Origin: Auanema rhodensis
Taxonomy: Eukaryota > Nematoda > Chromadorea > Rhabditida > Rhabditidae
Direction of reading: 5' to 3'
NCBI GenBank assembly: GCA_964057225.1
Contig: OZ059897.1
Location: 13,516,001 to 13,580,000, forward strand
DNA: 64,000 bases
This document shows positions 53,878 through 64,000 of the stretch, in pieces (within the stretch, counting starts at the first letter, position 1; each line of letters opens with the position of its first letter). Under the pieces are notes generated by a model that worked only from the letters and a program-made list of their open reading frames with translations, did no database searches and was not told where the DNA came from. Position numbers and translations under genes: made by a program.

Positions 53878-54300
53878 ACCACGAGGAGCTGCAACAGCAT
53901 ACATTCTTTTTATTTAAAAAAATAGTTTAAATATACATATAGTATATTGAATCTAGAATTGAATTTCCTAAAACGACGACAAAAGCTATGTCTGTCAAAT
54001 AAATAGAAATTCTAGTAGTTAGTATGCATTTGAAAATTTTTTAAACAAATCTTCATGTTCGTATAATCATTTAACAAACATTACGTTAGAATGAAGGTAA
54101 AACATGAAATTCTTACGACAAAATGAATGTCTTTATCATTATACAGTAAATGGAATTGTATTTACATGCTTTGTAAGAGAGAAAGAGATTGGTAAACCAA
54201 ATTTGTAATGTTTTTCGACGTTTTCAGATGTTAGGTTGTATGAACATGCATTGAGAGATAGAAGAGAAAGTGAGGACTTGAGATTGATAGCGACAACGCA

Positions 54301-54407
54301 TTGAAAGAGAAAATAATAGAAAAAGAGAAAGAAATAAGGAGAAAGAGAGAGAGGGGGAGGGGGAGAAAAAAAGAGACAGAGAGAGAAAAAAAGAAAGAAA
54401 GAGAGAA
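54301..54407. repeat. purine-rich GA/GGA tract
   Basis: GAGA, GGGGA and AAAGA repeats, opposite in strand sense to the pyrimidine tracts further right. Confidence 0.85.
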
Positions 54408-54526
54408 AATTTTAATGAAAGAGGAATTGGTTTTGTATTGTTGTGATGCAAAATATTCGACGCACTGTTCCTCTAAATTTTCAGTAAACCATTAGCAGTC
54501 ATTTCAATTATCACAATCATATTAGA

Positions 54527-54553
54527 ATATATATATATATATATATATATATA
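54527..54553. repeat. (AT)n microsatellite
   Basis: About 13 AT units. Confidence 0.95.
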
Positions 54554-55380
54554 ATACAGAAAACAATAATAATTTTAAATGATATGAAGAAAGAAATTAA
54601 ATATAATTATAATAATTGATTAATAAAATGATTTTATATAAGTTTATTGTCAGCTTAACTTACGTTACAACTTATGTAATATGTACATATCATTATAGAA
54701 ATTATCAATATATTATTTGAAATGAATGTCAAAGAAACTTAAAATTATTTCCCTTTTGTTTTTCTAAATAATTTTTTTGTAATGTATGTACATAGAAGAA
54801 ATAAAATATAATTTATATATTAATAACATAATATTAGTAAAATATTCCATTAAAATGAAATAATGAAAGAACATTCCTTGGATTTAGGAATGTTTTTACA
54901 CAAATTTATTGTTCATTTATTATGCTATTCAATATTATTACATATACATATTTCCTTTTTCACATACATATTTGAAATTTGTTTGAAAATATAGTTCAAT
55001 TTTCTATTTCTTTCGGTCTTCATCATCCTGCTTCTATGTTTTGCCACGCTATGATCCTTGATCTATTTAGCTAACAAAGAAATTAAAGAAATTAGATAGA
55101 ATTACTTATTTGTTGATTTTAAAGAAAACCAACAATTATCATTTGTTGGAAGAACTTTTTCAAATGAATATTTTTTGAATTTATTCTACAACAATCCTTG
55201 TTATAGATGTAATATTACTTTATAGAAAGTTTCCAAATCATTACATACTTTCTTCCCCTATTATTCAAAGTTGTGTTCTTCTTGTCTATAACAAATATTT
55301 TTCTTAGAATTAGCAACATTTTAGCAGAATCACCTTGAAGCGCAAATTACCCTTTGAATTTGGAAAGTTCATTTCAAAGC

Positions 55381-55458
55381 TATAAAAGGAGGACAAGAAG
55401 CGCATAGTCAAGGTCGCTCTCGTGAATAATATCAGGAAGGATTGTAACCAGTTTCCAG
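55381..55458 (+). promoter_or_regulatory. candidate TATA promoter and untranslated leader exon
   Basis: TATAAAAGG at 55381-55389 is a near-perfect TATA box. About 25-35 bases later a GC-richer segment (CATAGTCAAGGTCGCTCTCG) begins, which could be the transcription start and leader, ending at a CAG|GTACTATG donor at 55458/55459. No ATG precedes the donor. The downstream exon was not found in the window. Confidence 0.35.
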
Positions 55459-55937
55459 GTACTATGCATTTATTTCTTCTTTTTAACTATATAAATATAA
55501 ATATAAATATATATTATATAGAGATATATACATCTCTCTCTCTCTCTTTCTATGTATATACATATAATCCTTTTCAAAATTCTATTAATTAAATTATTTT
55601 CAATACAATTGAACTATATCATGGCGCATGTACATCCACTTTATATTCATGAGTAGGAATCTCTATCAACACTTACTTATTTCGATTTTGAATTAGTTAG
55701 TCAGCTGATTTAGCTGACTAAATACAATTTCTATAATATCAATACACATTCCCGTATACATATATGTACATATAGTCAATATGTGTAACTAACTATCCAT
55801 TTTCAATCAACATTTGCCCAAAAAAAATTCTCGCGTCAAATAATTAGCATATAAACGTGCGTGATGACATTTTTTGAAGAAGCTCCAACAATAAACGACA
55901 ACCATTTTATGTTAGTACAGTTAGTGAATGGTTGATT

Positions 55938-56015
55938 CTCTCTTTCTCTCTCTCTCTCTCTTTCCGTCTCCTCTCTTTTTCTCTCTCTCAATCTCTCTCT
56001 TTCTCTCTCTCACTC
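55938..56015. repeat. (CT)n microsatellite
   Basis: Imperfect CTCTCT runs with TTTC interruptions on the plus strand. Confidence 0.9.
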
Positions 56016-59000
56016 TTTTTACCTCTTGTTCTTCATTTTACCTTTAGTATTTCTTTGTCTCCACTTTCTCGGTTCTGCTTTTTTCCTCTAGCATTCTCCA
56101 AGAATAAATACTATTTAATTCTTTAATGATTCTTGTTTTCTATATAACATAGATGTTTCTACAGCTTTTCAACGTTTTTCTTTCTATTACTAACAACATC
56201 AGAAAATTCATTCAGCATGAAATGCTTTTGAATGAAGATTTAACTAAGCTCTTTCTATATATTTCCAATGACAGACCTTTAGTCTTCGGTATTGGTCTCA
56301 TTTTCTGCATTTTTTTAAAATAGCTAATTGAAAACTGCCAGCAATTTATTTGTCAACCAAATAATCAATTTCATAGTGCGGCATTTGTCTATGAATTCGT
56401 TAAATGAGAGATTTCAATAATATTCTATTAATATATATTTTTCAATAACTCTTCTCTTATTTTTATTTTATACGTATTTCTTTTTCTTTTCGCTTTTCCA
56501 GCATTTTTACGTGCTTTCCATCTATTTACTTAGGTTGCATATCTATTTCCGACTAGTTTTTACGTAAGCTCAATCGTTTCATTTCAATTTTCTGCTTTCG
56601 AATTCAATCAAAATCAAATACTTCTTTTTGATTTTCAAATTCCAATATTACATTTAAAAAAATTTTGTCTCATTGTTCAACATTTCATATCCATTTAATA
56701 CTATGATCTGTACATTCTTTAAATATATCATATAGTTAGTATAGATTATATAAAATAAAATTAGTATTTTGATTGAATTGGCATGACATATATACATATA
56801 TATATATATACGGATTTATATTTTATAAAATAATACAAAAAAAATATTTTAGATATGAAAATCAGAAAAAAAAATAGTTAGCTTAACTATTTATTTCCCA
56901 TTATGTTTTTATAAAACATTCATTACTAATTCTTTTATTCATTTTCGAATAATTGAAATAGTTGAAACTATAGGTTTCAAATAAAATAAGATTTGATAGC
57001 CATTTAACCTGTTCTAATTGGCATATGTCATCTTCATCATCATCTGTTTCTCATTTTCCTTTTACTTCAACTTACTTGCCATCCCTTTTCTTCTTTCTCC
57101 TTCCCTCTCTATTCGACCCTCCTCATCTACCTTACCCTCTTATAGAAATTGTGACTGATGTCTCTCTATCTATCGATGACTATTAATTTCGAGACAATTA
57201 ATTACCGAATCAGGTGTTTCTCATCAAGCTTTAATTACTTCGTGCCTCCTTCCAACCCTGTTCTTGTAGAAAAGCGTAGGTTTGCATCTGTTTCTCTTCA
57301 TTTCGTATTCCTCGTTTCGCCTTTCATGCCATTACATGAAGGCATTTACTCGCTACACGAAGACAAGCAACAACCACAAACAGACATCAACCGGTCTCTG
57401 TCAGACAACAAGCTTGCCTTCTCTTTTTCTCTTCCCCCTCTCAAGCTTATCTTTCACTCACATTTCTCTTTCTTCCTAAAATTTCGCTGCAATCATTCGT
57501 TTCAAAAAGACAACACAGTTTTGGTTTCAGCAATACCTTTCTGTCAAATTTTGGTATCATCATCTCTTCTGACCAAAATATTTGTTTTTTTTTTGAGAAT
57601 GAGCTTGTCTCCAAACGAGAAGCAAGCATATTAAACGATTCTCTTGTAATAACGATAGTGAACTCAAAGCTAAGTTAGTCATCACTTTCACATGTTCTGT
57701 GTTTTTCGTCAAAAATGTATTTTTCTAGTTTTTTTTTGTAACTATATATATAATAATAAAAATACATATAATTATAAATTATAATTATAATAAATAGCTT
57801 ATATGTCTGAATAGATTGAATATCGTTTATTCTCTTTTTTTTTTCAAATAGTAATAATGTAACTATACTATATATTTCGTTATATATTTATATATTTATA
57901 ATAAGCAAGTTTTATCAAATATAATATATGTATACAACAAGAGATGATGATGATGATACTTTTTCTCTTTTCATCTATTTCATTCATATGTATGTATCTC
58001 TGTCTCTTCATTCAATTCATAGCTTATCTATAATCAGATTTCAAATTTTATTTTTTTTTGCCATATATACAAATCATATTGAAGTTAAAACAAATAAAAT
58101 ATAATTGGTTTCTTTATCAATTTTTCTCATTTCCCTTTAATAACTTTTTGACTTTTCTTCTCTCTTTCTAAGCCCAACATAACTCATTTCTCTTTTAACA
58201 AATTATAATATTTTACATTTAACTATCTACATAGAAATAGTTAATTGTCAATTTTTTTTGTTATATAAACTAGTTTTCCTATTTTTTATTAATATTAGTT
58301 GGACTCAATTTGATAACTTGGTGGAAACTTGTCGGTTATCTTACGAAGGCTTTTCTTTCAAGTTGGTAAACAAAGTACTTAAGTTGAAGTATATATTTTA
58401 TTTTTAATACAATCAGTTAGATGAATAATTATTGTAAAATCTGAAGAAATTTTCTTTTTTTTCCATTTAATTTCCATAATTGTTTTGAGAAAACAAAAAA
58501 GTTTATGAAATTTTGAAGCACTGGTATGCAACCACACTAGCCACCCATATCATGTCAAGTTGAAAAGTTGATGGAAATACTATTTTTCACGTTACAGCAT
58601 TTCTATTGTATTTACTATTTGTTATTGAAAATAAAATTTAAAACATTTTTTTCATTGCAATTAACAGAATTATAATTCATAAAATTATTTTAAATGCAAA
58701 GAAAAACAATGTCTTCAGCATGTTTCTTAACATTTGAACATAATATATTTGTCGTTTTAATAAAGATTCTGTACATTTTTTACTTAAAAACCTGCTAAGT
58801 TTGAAGTAAAAATACTTTAGAATGAAGAAAATGTATAAATAAATTTTCTAATTGAACATTAATTTCTAGTTTAAATTAGAAAAATGTACAACTAGTAACT
58901 TCCTGATGCGGCCTCCCTATGATCAAACAAGCGCATTTATGATTATTATAAGGCTGCTCCTCTTCCAGAATTGTCGTCGCCTTCTCATATTTCAGTTTTT

Positions 59001-61195
59001 TTATTGGCAGATTTTAAATTAATATCTCTCTCTCTTTCTCTTTCTCTGTCTCTCTTAATCGTTCAGCAAAATTATCCGTTACCCCCTCCCCCCTCACATT
59101 ATTCAAATATACATGAATACATGCATACATACATATGTCATATAATTGTTGATTTTCCTGATTATCAAATGTTCTGTTAAATCCCTTTTTTCCGTCTCAT
59201 CCGTCTCTCCTACCTGTCAAGTTGGCTAAATGACAGAAAACTCTTGGATGACATATAAATCAATCTATATAATTCTCTATATTATATTTATTAAGATTTA
59301 TCTTAAACATGAAAATAAGAAAAACTTTCCATCAAATACTTTGGTTAAAAATAGTTTTATACATATGTTTGTGTTTATTTTTTTTTTTTTTATTTTTATG
59401 CCAACAACTATTTTTGTTATTTTATTTCCAAAAAAAAAGTTATTATTTACTAGAATTAGAAAGTTTATAATATATATTGGGAAACCAGATTGATAATATA
59501 CTATAATTGTCTCTTTTTTCTATTCGAACAATAAAAATAGTTTTCACTCATTCTCAACAATACTCAACAGATTTTGACTGTTTCATTCCATCATTTCTCA
59601 CACAAAATATAAAAATTTATTTTTTTAATTTATAATTAAGTCATTTTATCATATCTATTACAATAAGTTTTACTGTTTTAATCTCATGAATCTCATCGTT
59701 GTTGATTTGCTTGTTAGCACTTGCAAAACGAGGATCATTTCTAAAACTTGTCTATCAGAGTGGGTGGCTGGACAAGCCGTTGATGAAATATCTTTTCAAT
59801 TTTCAGATTTCTTTCCTCTTGTTTCCAATGATCTCCTGTCTACTTTTCTCTATCTTTCATTTTCTCTTCTTTTCTTTTTTCTTGTCTTTTCCACTTCTCC
59901 CACTCACTAACTCATTCACTTTTCTCTTGTTCTCTTATTAGCTGATTTCATCTTTCAGATGTTGCACTTAACACAGCCAAAAGCCACATTAATTTTCCAT
60001 TTTGAATCATATAAGATAAATATGTTTGTTTACTCGAGTAGTTCAAATTTTTCGTTTAAAAAGTAAAATTCATGCAATTTCAAATAGATTTCAGCAGTAA
60101 AGTATAAATCTTCTTTTATTAAATTAATAAAAAAAAATACTTGATATGTTTATCTGATGTTCAACAGTAAGCCCATGTTTGTTAATCTCAGTGTGTACAT
60201 CCTCTCACTGCCAAACTATGCTTGACTACATGCATATATCGAAAGCAACATTGTTGTTTCTGAATTTATTGAAAAGGGCAAATGAGATGAGAAAGACAAG
60301 ATTTATGTTTGTCATTATATTTGAATTACAGCTTGAGTTCACAGCATTTTAGATTGAGGGAAAAATTAAAAAATTGAGAGAAGAATCAGTGTCAGTGTTA
60401 TATGTTAAAGCACGCGACTTTATTGTATTCATGTTGACGTTTGATGTTGTCCTTCCAACCCTACACTACTCCACCCATTCCAACGATCACACTAGTCCAC
60501 ACGGACCATTGATCTTCGTGCATTTTAACAAACATTTTCATTTCTCTTTCTCTTTACGCACACCATGTCCCCTTTCTTTCTCTTTCTCTCCCTCTCTCTT
60601 TCACTCATTTTTTCTCTCTAATTTTGAATTTTCTTTAAAAATCAAATCTGTTTTTTCTGTCTCCAATATGTATTCAAATGGCTGTTATTTGGTTTACGTG
60701 ATTTCCACGTTTGATGTTTGAATCTTCATTTTTCAATAAGCAGACCCATATGCCTGGTTGTATCTACTGATCATGTAACTCATTTCATAGTAATCATACT
60801 TAATTTGGATAATCTCTTAAGTTATTTCAACTGCTTGTCTATAATCTCGTAAGAGTAATCTCTTCTTCACAATGATTTAAATCCTTGAGTATGTTAATTA
60901 CTTTTTTCTGAAGCTTTAAAAGACCAATATAATGCTGTATTAGTTGATTAAGCATGTTTTCATGAAACACATAACATGAAACACATAAGCTAGTAGAATA
61001 CAATACTCGTGTTGAAATCGTATTCCAAACTTTAATCTTTACAATACTTCTCATTATATTATTCCTTACGTAGAATATTACTCAACCATATCACCTTCTC
61101 ATACAGTTGAGTGAGTAATTCTGGTTTTGGACTCATTTACTAGTATCTTCGCATGTTTATTTCAATGTCTCTTTTGTTGTTTATTGTTGTTGTTG

Positions 61196-61275
61196 TTAAC
61201 GCGACGCAAGCATATTTGCGCTGCGGTCGACGCCGTAGGCCATCTGGCATGATGCCAATCGACAGCTAGCTGAAA
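61196..61275. other. GC-rich, CpG-containing islet
   Basis: Contains several CG dinucleotides (for example CGCTGCGGTCGACGCCGTAGG) in otherwise AT- and purine-rich surroundings. Both strands are open over short spans. It could be a promoter element or exon; no motif decides. Confidence 0.3.
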
Positions 61276-61587
61276 GTAAAAAGAAAATGAGAAGAGTGAA
61301 AGAGAGACAGAGAGAAATGAATAGAGAGAAGGAGCGAAAGGAAAGGGAAAGAGCATGAGCATGAAGGAGATAAATAGAGTAGAATGAAAGAGGCAGCTGG
61401 AAGAGGAGAGAAAAGGGGAAAGAAGGCGGATTGCTAATTCGCCACAACACAACATACATACACATACAGATCGAAAAGAAAGCGAAGGGAGTGGCAGGAA
61501 GGAGACATAGACCCTCCTTCATTCTCACCCTCTCTCTTTTCCTTTTCCCTCTCTATTGCTCTCCCTCAACCCCCCATCTGTATCTTC

Positions 61588-61760
61588 ATGGTCAACATCA
61601 ACCAGCCAGCAGGAGTAGGAGGGGGAGGAGTAGGAGAACGAGATGAAGAAGGAAGAGAAGCCTCAATGATGAGACTTGGCCTCTTCTCGAGAATGGCCAC
61701 ACATGCATCCGGCATGGCTTCCAAGTCAACTTATTTTCGTAATCCAGCTGGGCTACATCA
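61588..61760 (+). other. possible first coding exon, low confidence
   Basis: ATG at 61588 opens MVNINQPAGVGGGGVGERDE and continues with a plausible mixed sequence (LGLFSRMATHASGMASK) before entering CT-rich DNA. A weak donor (TTTTC|GTAATC) lies near 61738. The minus strand is also open here. I list it only because the composition changes sharply. Confidence 0.2.
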
Positions 61761-62259
61761 TGGCTTAAGCATCTTATCGTCTTCTCATCAACGCAGCAAG
61801 CTAAGGAAAAAGCCTTTCCTTTCATCATTTGCCTCATATGCTCTGATCCTCCATGTCTCTATATATCAATATCTTCAAACGTTATTATCAGCTCTTAGCC
61901 TAAGAATGACCATGTTCATGGAATATCGTTATTCCGTTCAAACTCTTTATCCCTTCATATCATTGTACCTATCGTGTTTTTCCTCATATTTTGCTCTTCG
62001 TTCGTTCTCTCTCTCTTTCTCTCTTTGTCCTTATCTCTGTTTCTTTCTCACTTTCTTTCTATTTTTCTCTCCCTTTTTTTCATTCTCTCTGATTCTTGAG
62101 TAAAGTAGCATTGGTGAACAATCAGTCTTCTTTATAGTTTACAATCATGAATCCATATGTTCTTTTGGTTTTTTCTTCTTTGTGTTTATAACATTCATAA
62201 GATCTTTTCATACTCTGTTAGCAGGAGTTGTTATGGGAAAAAAGCAAAAAAATTAAAAA

Positions 62260-62262
<3 letters not shown>

Positions 62263-62295
<33 letters not shown>
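62263..62295. repeat. (CT)n microsatellite
   Basis: About 16 uninterrupted CT units. Confidence 0.95.
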
Positions 62296-62298
<3 letters not shown>

Positions 62299-64000
62299 CT
62301 TCTCTCGTTATCTTTTACCTTCTCTCTTCCATTTTTCTCATCACTTGATCTTTTACTTGCCCATATTTCTTAAATTGTAACACGCGTTACTTCACTATGA
62401 ATTTCATTTCTGAAACTATTATTATGTTTATGAATAAACTAAGAAACATTAAAAGGAAATACGCTAGCTCAATATTTCACCTAAATATTCATATTACTTA
62501 TACTATATGTACGTATAATTATTTTGTCGAATATGGGAAAGAGGTGACACAACGACAGCTACCACGATACACCCAGTTCGCTGAGCCTCTGCTCCTTTCG
62601 TCTCATATAAACCTACTCCATCTCATTCTCTCTCTCTGCTGTCTCTTTCTATTCGTCTCTCTCATTCTCAGTCTTTCCTCTCTATTTCTTCTTCCTCTCT
62701 CATTCTCCCTCTCTCTTCGCTTAGCACTCCGAAACCCTAACATACTCACCACGCTTTACGCCGTCGTCTACGCGACAATTGCACGAAAAACGAGCCGACG
62801 AGACCGGTTGGTCTTCGTAATTTTTTTCTCCAAATTCGCCACTCTGTTTGGGTGCGAATTTCGAGAGCCCTTTTTGGGATTTTCTCATCAGCCCTTTTAC
62901 TCCTCTCCATACAACATAGACAATCATATCTGCCAGTCATTCTTAAAGCTTTTGTCAACTGTTGGTCAGCCATTTTCCCCGAGAATTTATAAGCTATTCA
63001 ACAGCATTGTGTTTCTTCTCTATCTGTTGATTTTCTTAAATTATGAGAAGAAGAAAAAAAGAAAATACATTTAACCATTGTTGCTACTACCAAATTCATG
63101 CTTTAAACTTCTACGTTACGTATTGAAAGTAGGACTCGTTAGCCTTGTAGTGTGAAATTGAATTGTCTTCTAATTTCGATTACTCTTTGAATTTTCTTTT
63201 AGCAACTTGAAACGTTTTTCTATAATATACTAACGTTGAGAGAGCTATGTGTGGTCTTCTTTTCTCTTCTTTTGAACATCTTATTTCATTTTCCTTTTGA
63301 GTTTCATCTTTCAGATTTTTTCTAATCGTAACTTGGAGTAATCTGAAGATTTGGAGTTTTGTTTTGTTTTTATTTATTAATCTTTGATTAAGAATGGCTT
63401 TTTTGTAAATAGAGCTGCATTACCTTTTTTCATAATTAATTTTCGATTTTTCTCAAAGTATTAGTCAAAACTTTAATTTTGATTCTCAAATCCGCTTTTT
63501 TAATTCGTTATCCTATCTCCTTCTCACATTTTCATCAAAGACAAAAGCCAATTTCATTCAGGACTGATTACTCATGTTTCCAAGAAACTGCGAAGCATTT
63601 TTGATGTTTTTTTCTTACGCAGATTCCGACCACCTGTGCCACTTCGTTTGCTTGTTGATGTATTTTGTTCTCTTTTTCTCGTTTTCTAGTTTTGCTTCTA
63701 GTATACCATTCTGTCTATTTATCTTAGATTTTGGTTCTTAAAAAATTTAAATTAATATTCATTTTTGAAATATTTTTAATTTTTGGAGTATCCTAATCTA
63801 GGATATCAAGTAAATTTTTTCTTTACTTTCATCTCGAAGAAAAAAGAAAATTAATTAGTTAAATGAAAATGAAATTACTTGTAACACGGAAGAAAATAAC
63901 TGAAATGTTCAAGTACGTGTGCTTAATCATGCACGTCGATGAGTTGCTGTTCATTAACTTTTACAACTTTCTAAACAGCTTTATACCACCGTTAAAGCTT

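Larger units (their letters stand above)
53312..64000. other. 10.7-kb region without a supported gene
   Basis: The plus strand is rich in pyrimidine tracts from about 55.5 kb on, as expected of a large intron or 5' region transcribed rightward. Long frames at 57158-57634, 61588-62103 and 62397-63074 run through CT repeats and lack conserved motifs. A TATA box/leader exon candidate is at 55381-55458, and GC-richer islets lie at 61196-61275, 61588-61760, 62540-62590 and 62735-62830. No protein could be rebuilt. Confidence 0.5.

Noticed and set aside
57158-57634. 158-codon plus-strand frame
   Set aside because: Runs through CT-rich DNA, has no domain or splice context, and other frames are equally open.
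61588-62103. 171-codon frame treated as a full gene
   Set aside because: Its second half is CT-repeat translation (FSLSLSFSL-like) and the minus strand is open over the same start. Only the first part is listed, at low confidence.
62397-63074. 225-codon plus-strand frame, the second longest in the window
   Set aside because: Composition is that of CT-rich low-complexity DNA, with no recognisable domain; the minus strand is also open at 62721-62973.

Overview
The window is nuclear DNA of a nematode, probably a chromadorean. Three things point there: short introns (mostly about 45-55 bases, with TTTTCAG-type 3' splice sites), splice acceptors lying within a few bases of start codons as in spliced-leader trans-splicing, and a nematode-specific Srbc-type chemoreceptor. 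It is very AT-rich, with (TA)n and (CT)n/(GA)n tracts in the non-coding parts. I do not assign a genus. No transposon, rRNA, tRNA or CRISPR array was recognised. Coding genes were rebuilt by hand from spliced exons; for six of them the exon lengths add up to whole codons.

Left part (0.5-18.5 kb, housekeeping). Two acetyl-CoA acetyltransferase (thiolase) genes lie head to tail on the minus strand: a mitochondrial KAT-1/ACAT1-like gene followed by a paralogue without a targeting sequence, arranged like an operon. Next on the minus strand is a Rabin8/Sec2-type Rab GEF. Its likely first exon lies 7.8 kb upstream, just behind the mitochondrial PTPMT1 phosphatase gene, so PTPMT1 and Rabin8 may be co-transcribed. 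An NSUN4-like mitochondrial rRNA methyltransferase gene runs the other way.

Middle (22-46 kb, membrane and secreted proteins). In order: an Srbc-like chemoreceptor (+), a K-Cl cotransporter with more than 20 exons (+), a small type I membrane protein (-), a tiny secreted peptide precursor candidate (-), a cluster of very small open frames near 39 kb, and a Ser-rich acidic type I membrane protein with a furin-like site (+).

Right part (47-64 kb). An FHAD1-like FHA-domain gene (+) ends 53 bases from a convergent gene (-) for a secreted protein made of two copies of a 12-cysteine module. From 53.3 kb to the end there is no gene I can support. That stretch is pyrimidine-rich on the plus strand and holds a TATA-box/leader-exon candidate at 55.4 kb and GC-richer islets near 61-63 kb. 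It may be the 5' region or a large intron of a plus-strand gene beyond the window.

The most notable items are the duplicated 12-cysteine protein with mirrored introns, the Rabin8 leader exon with an overlapping upstream ORF, the degenerate FHA domain, the possible alternative last exon of the chemoreceptor, and several tiny secreted or micro-ORF genes.
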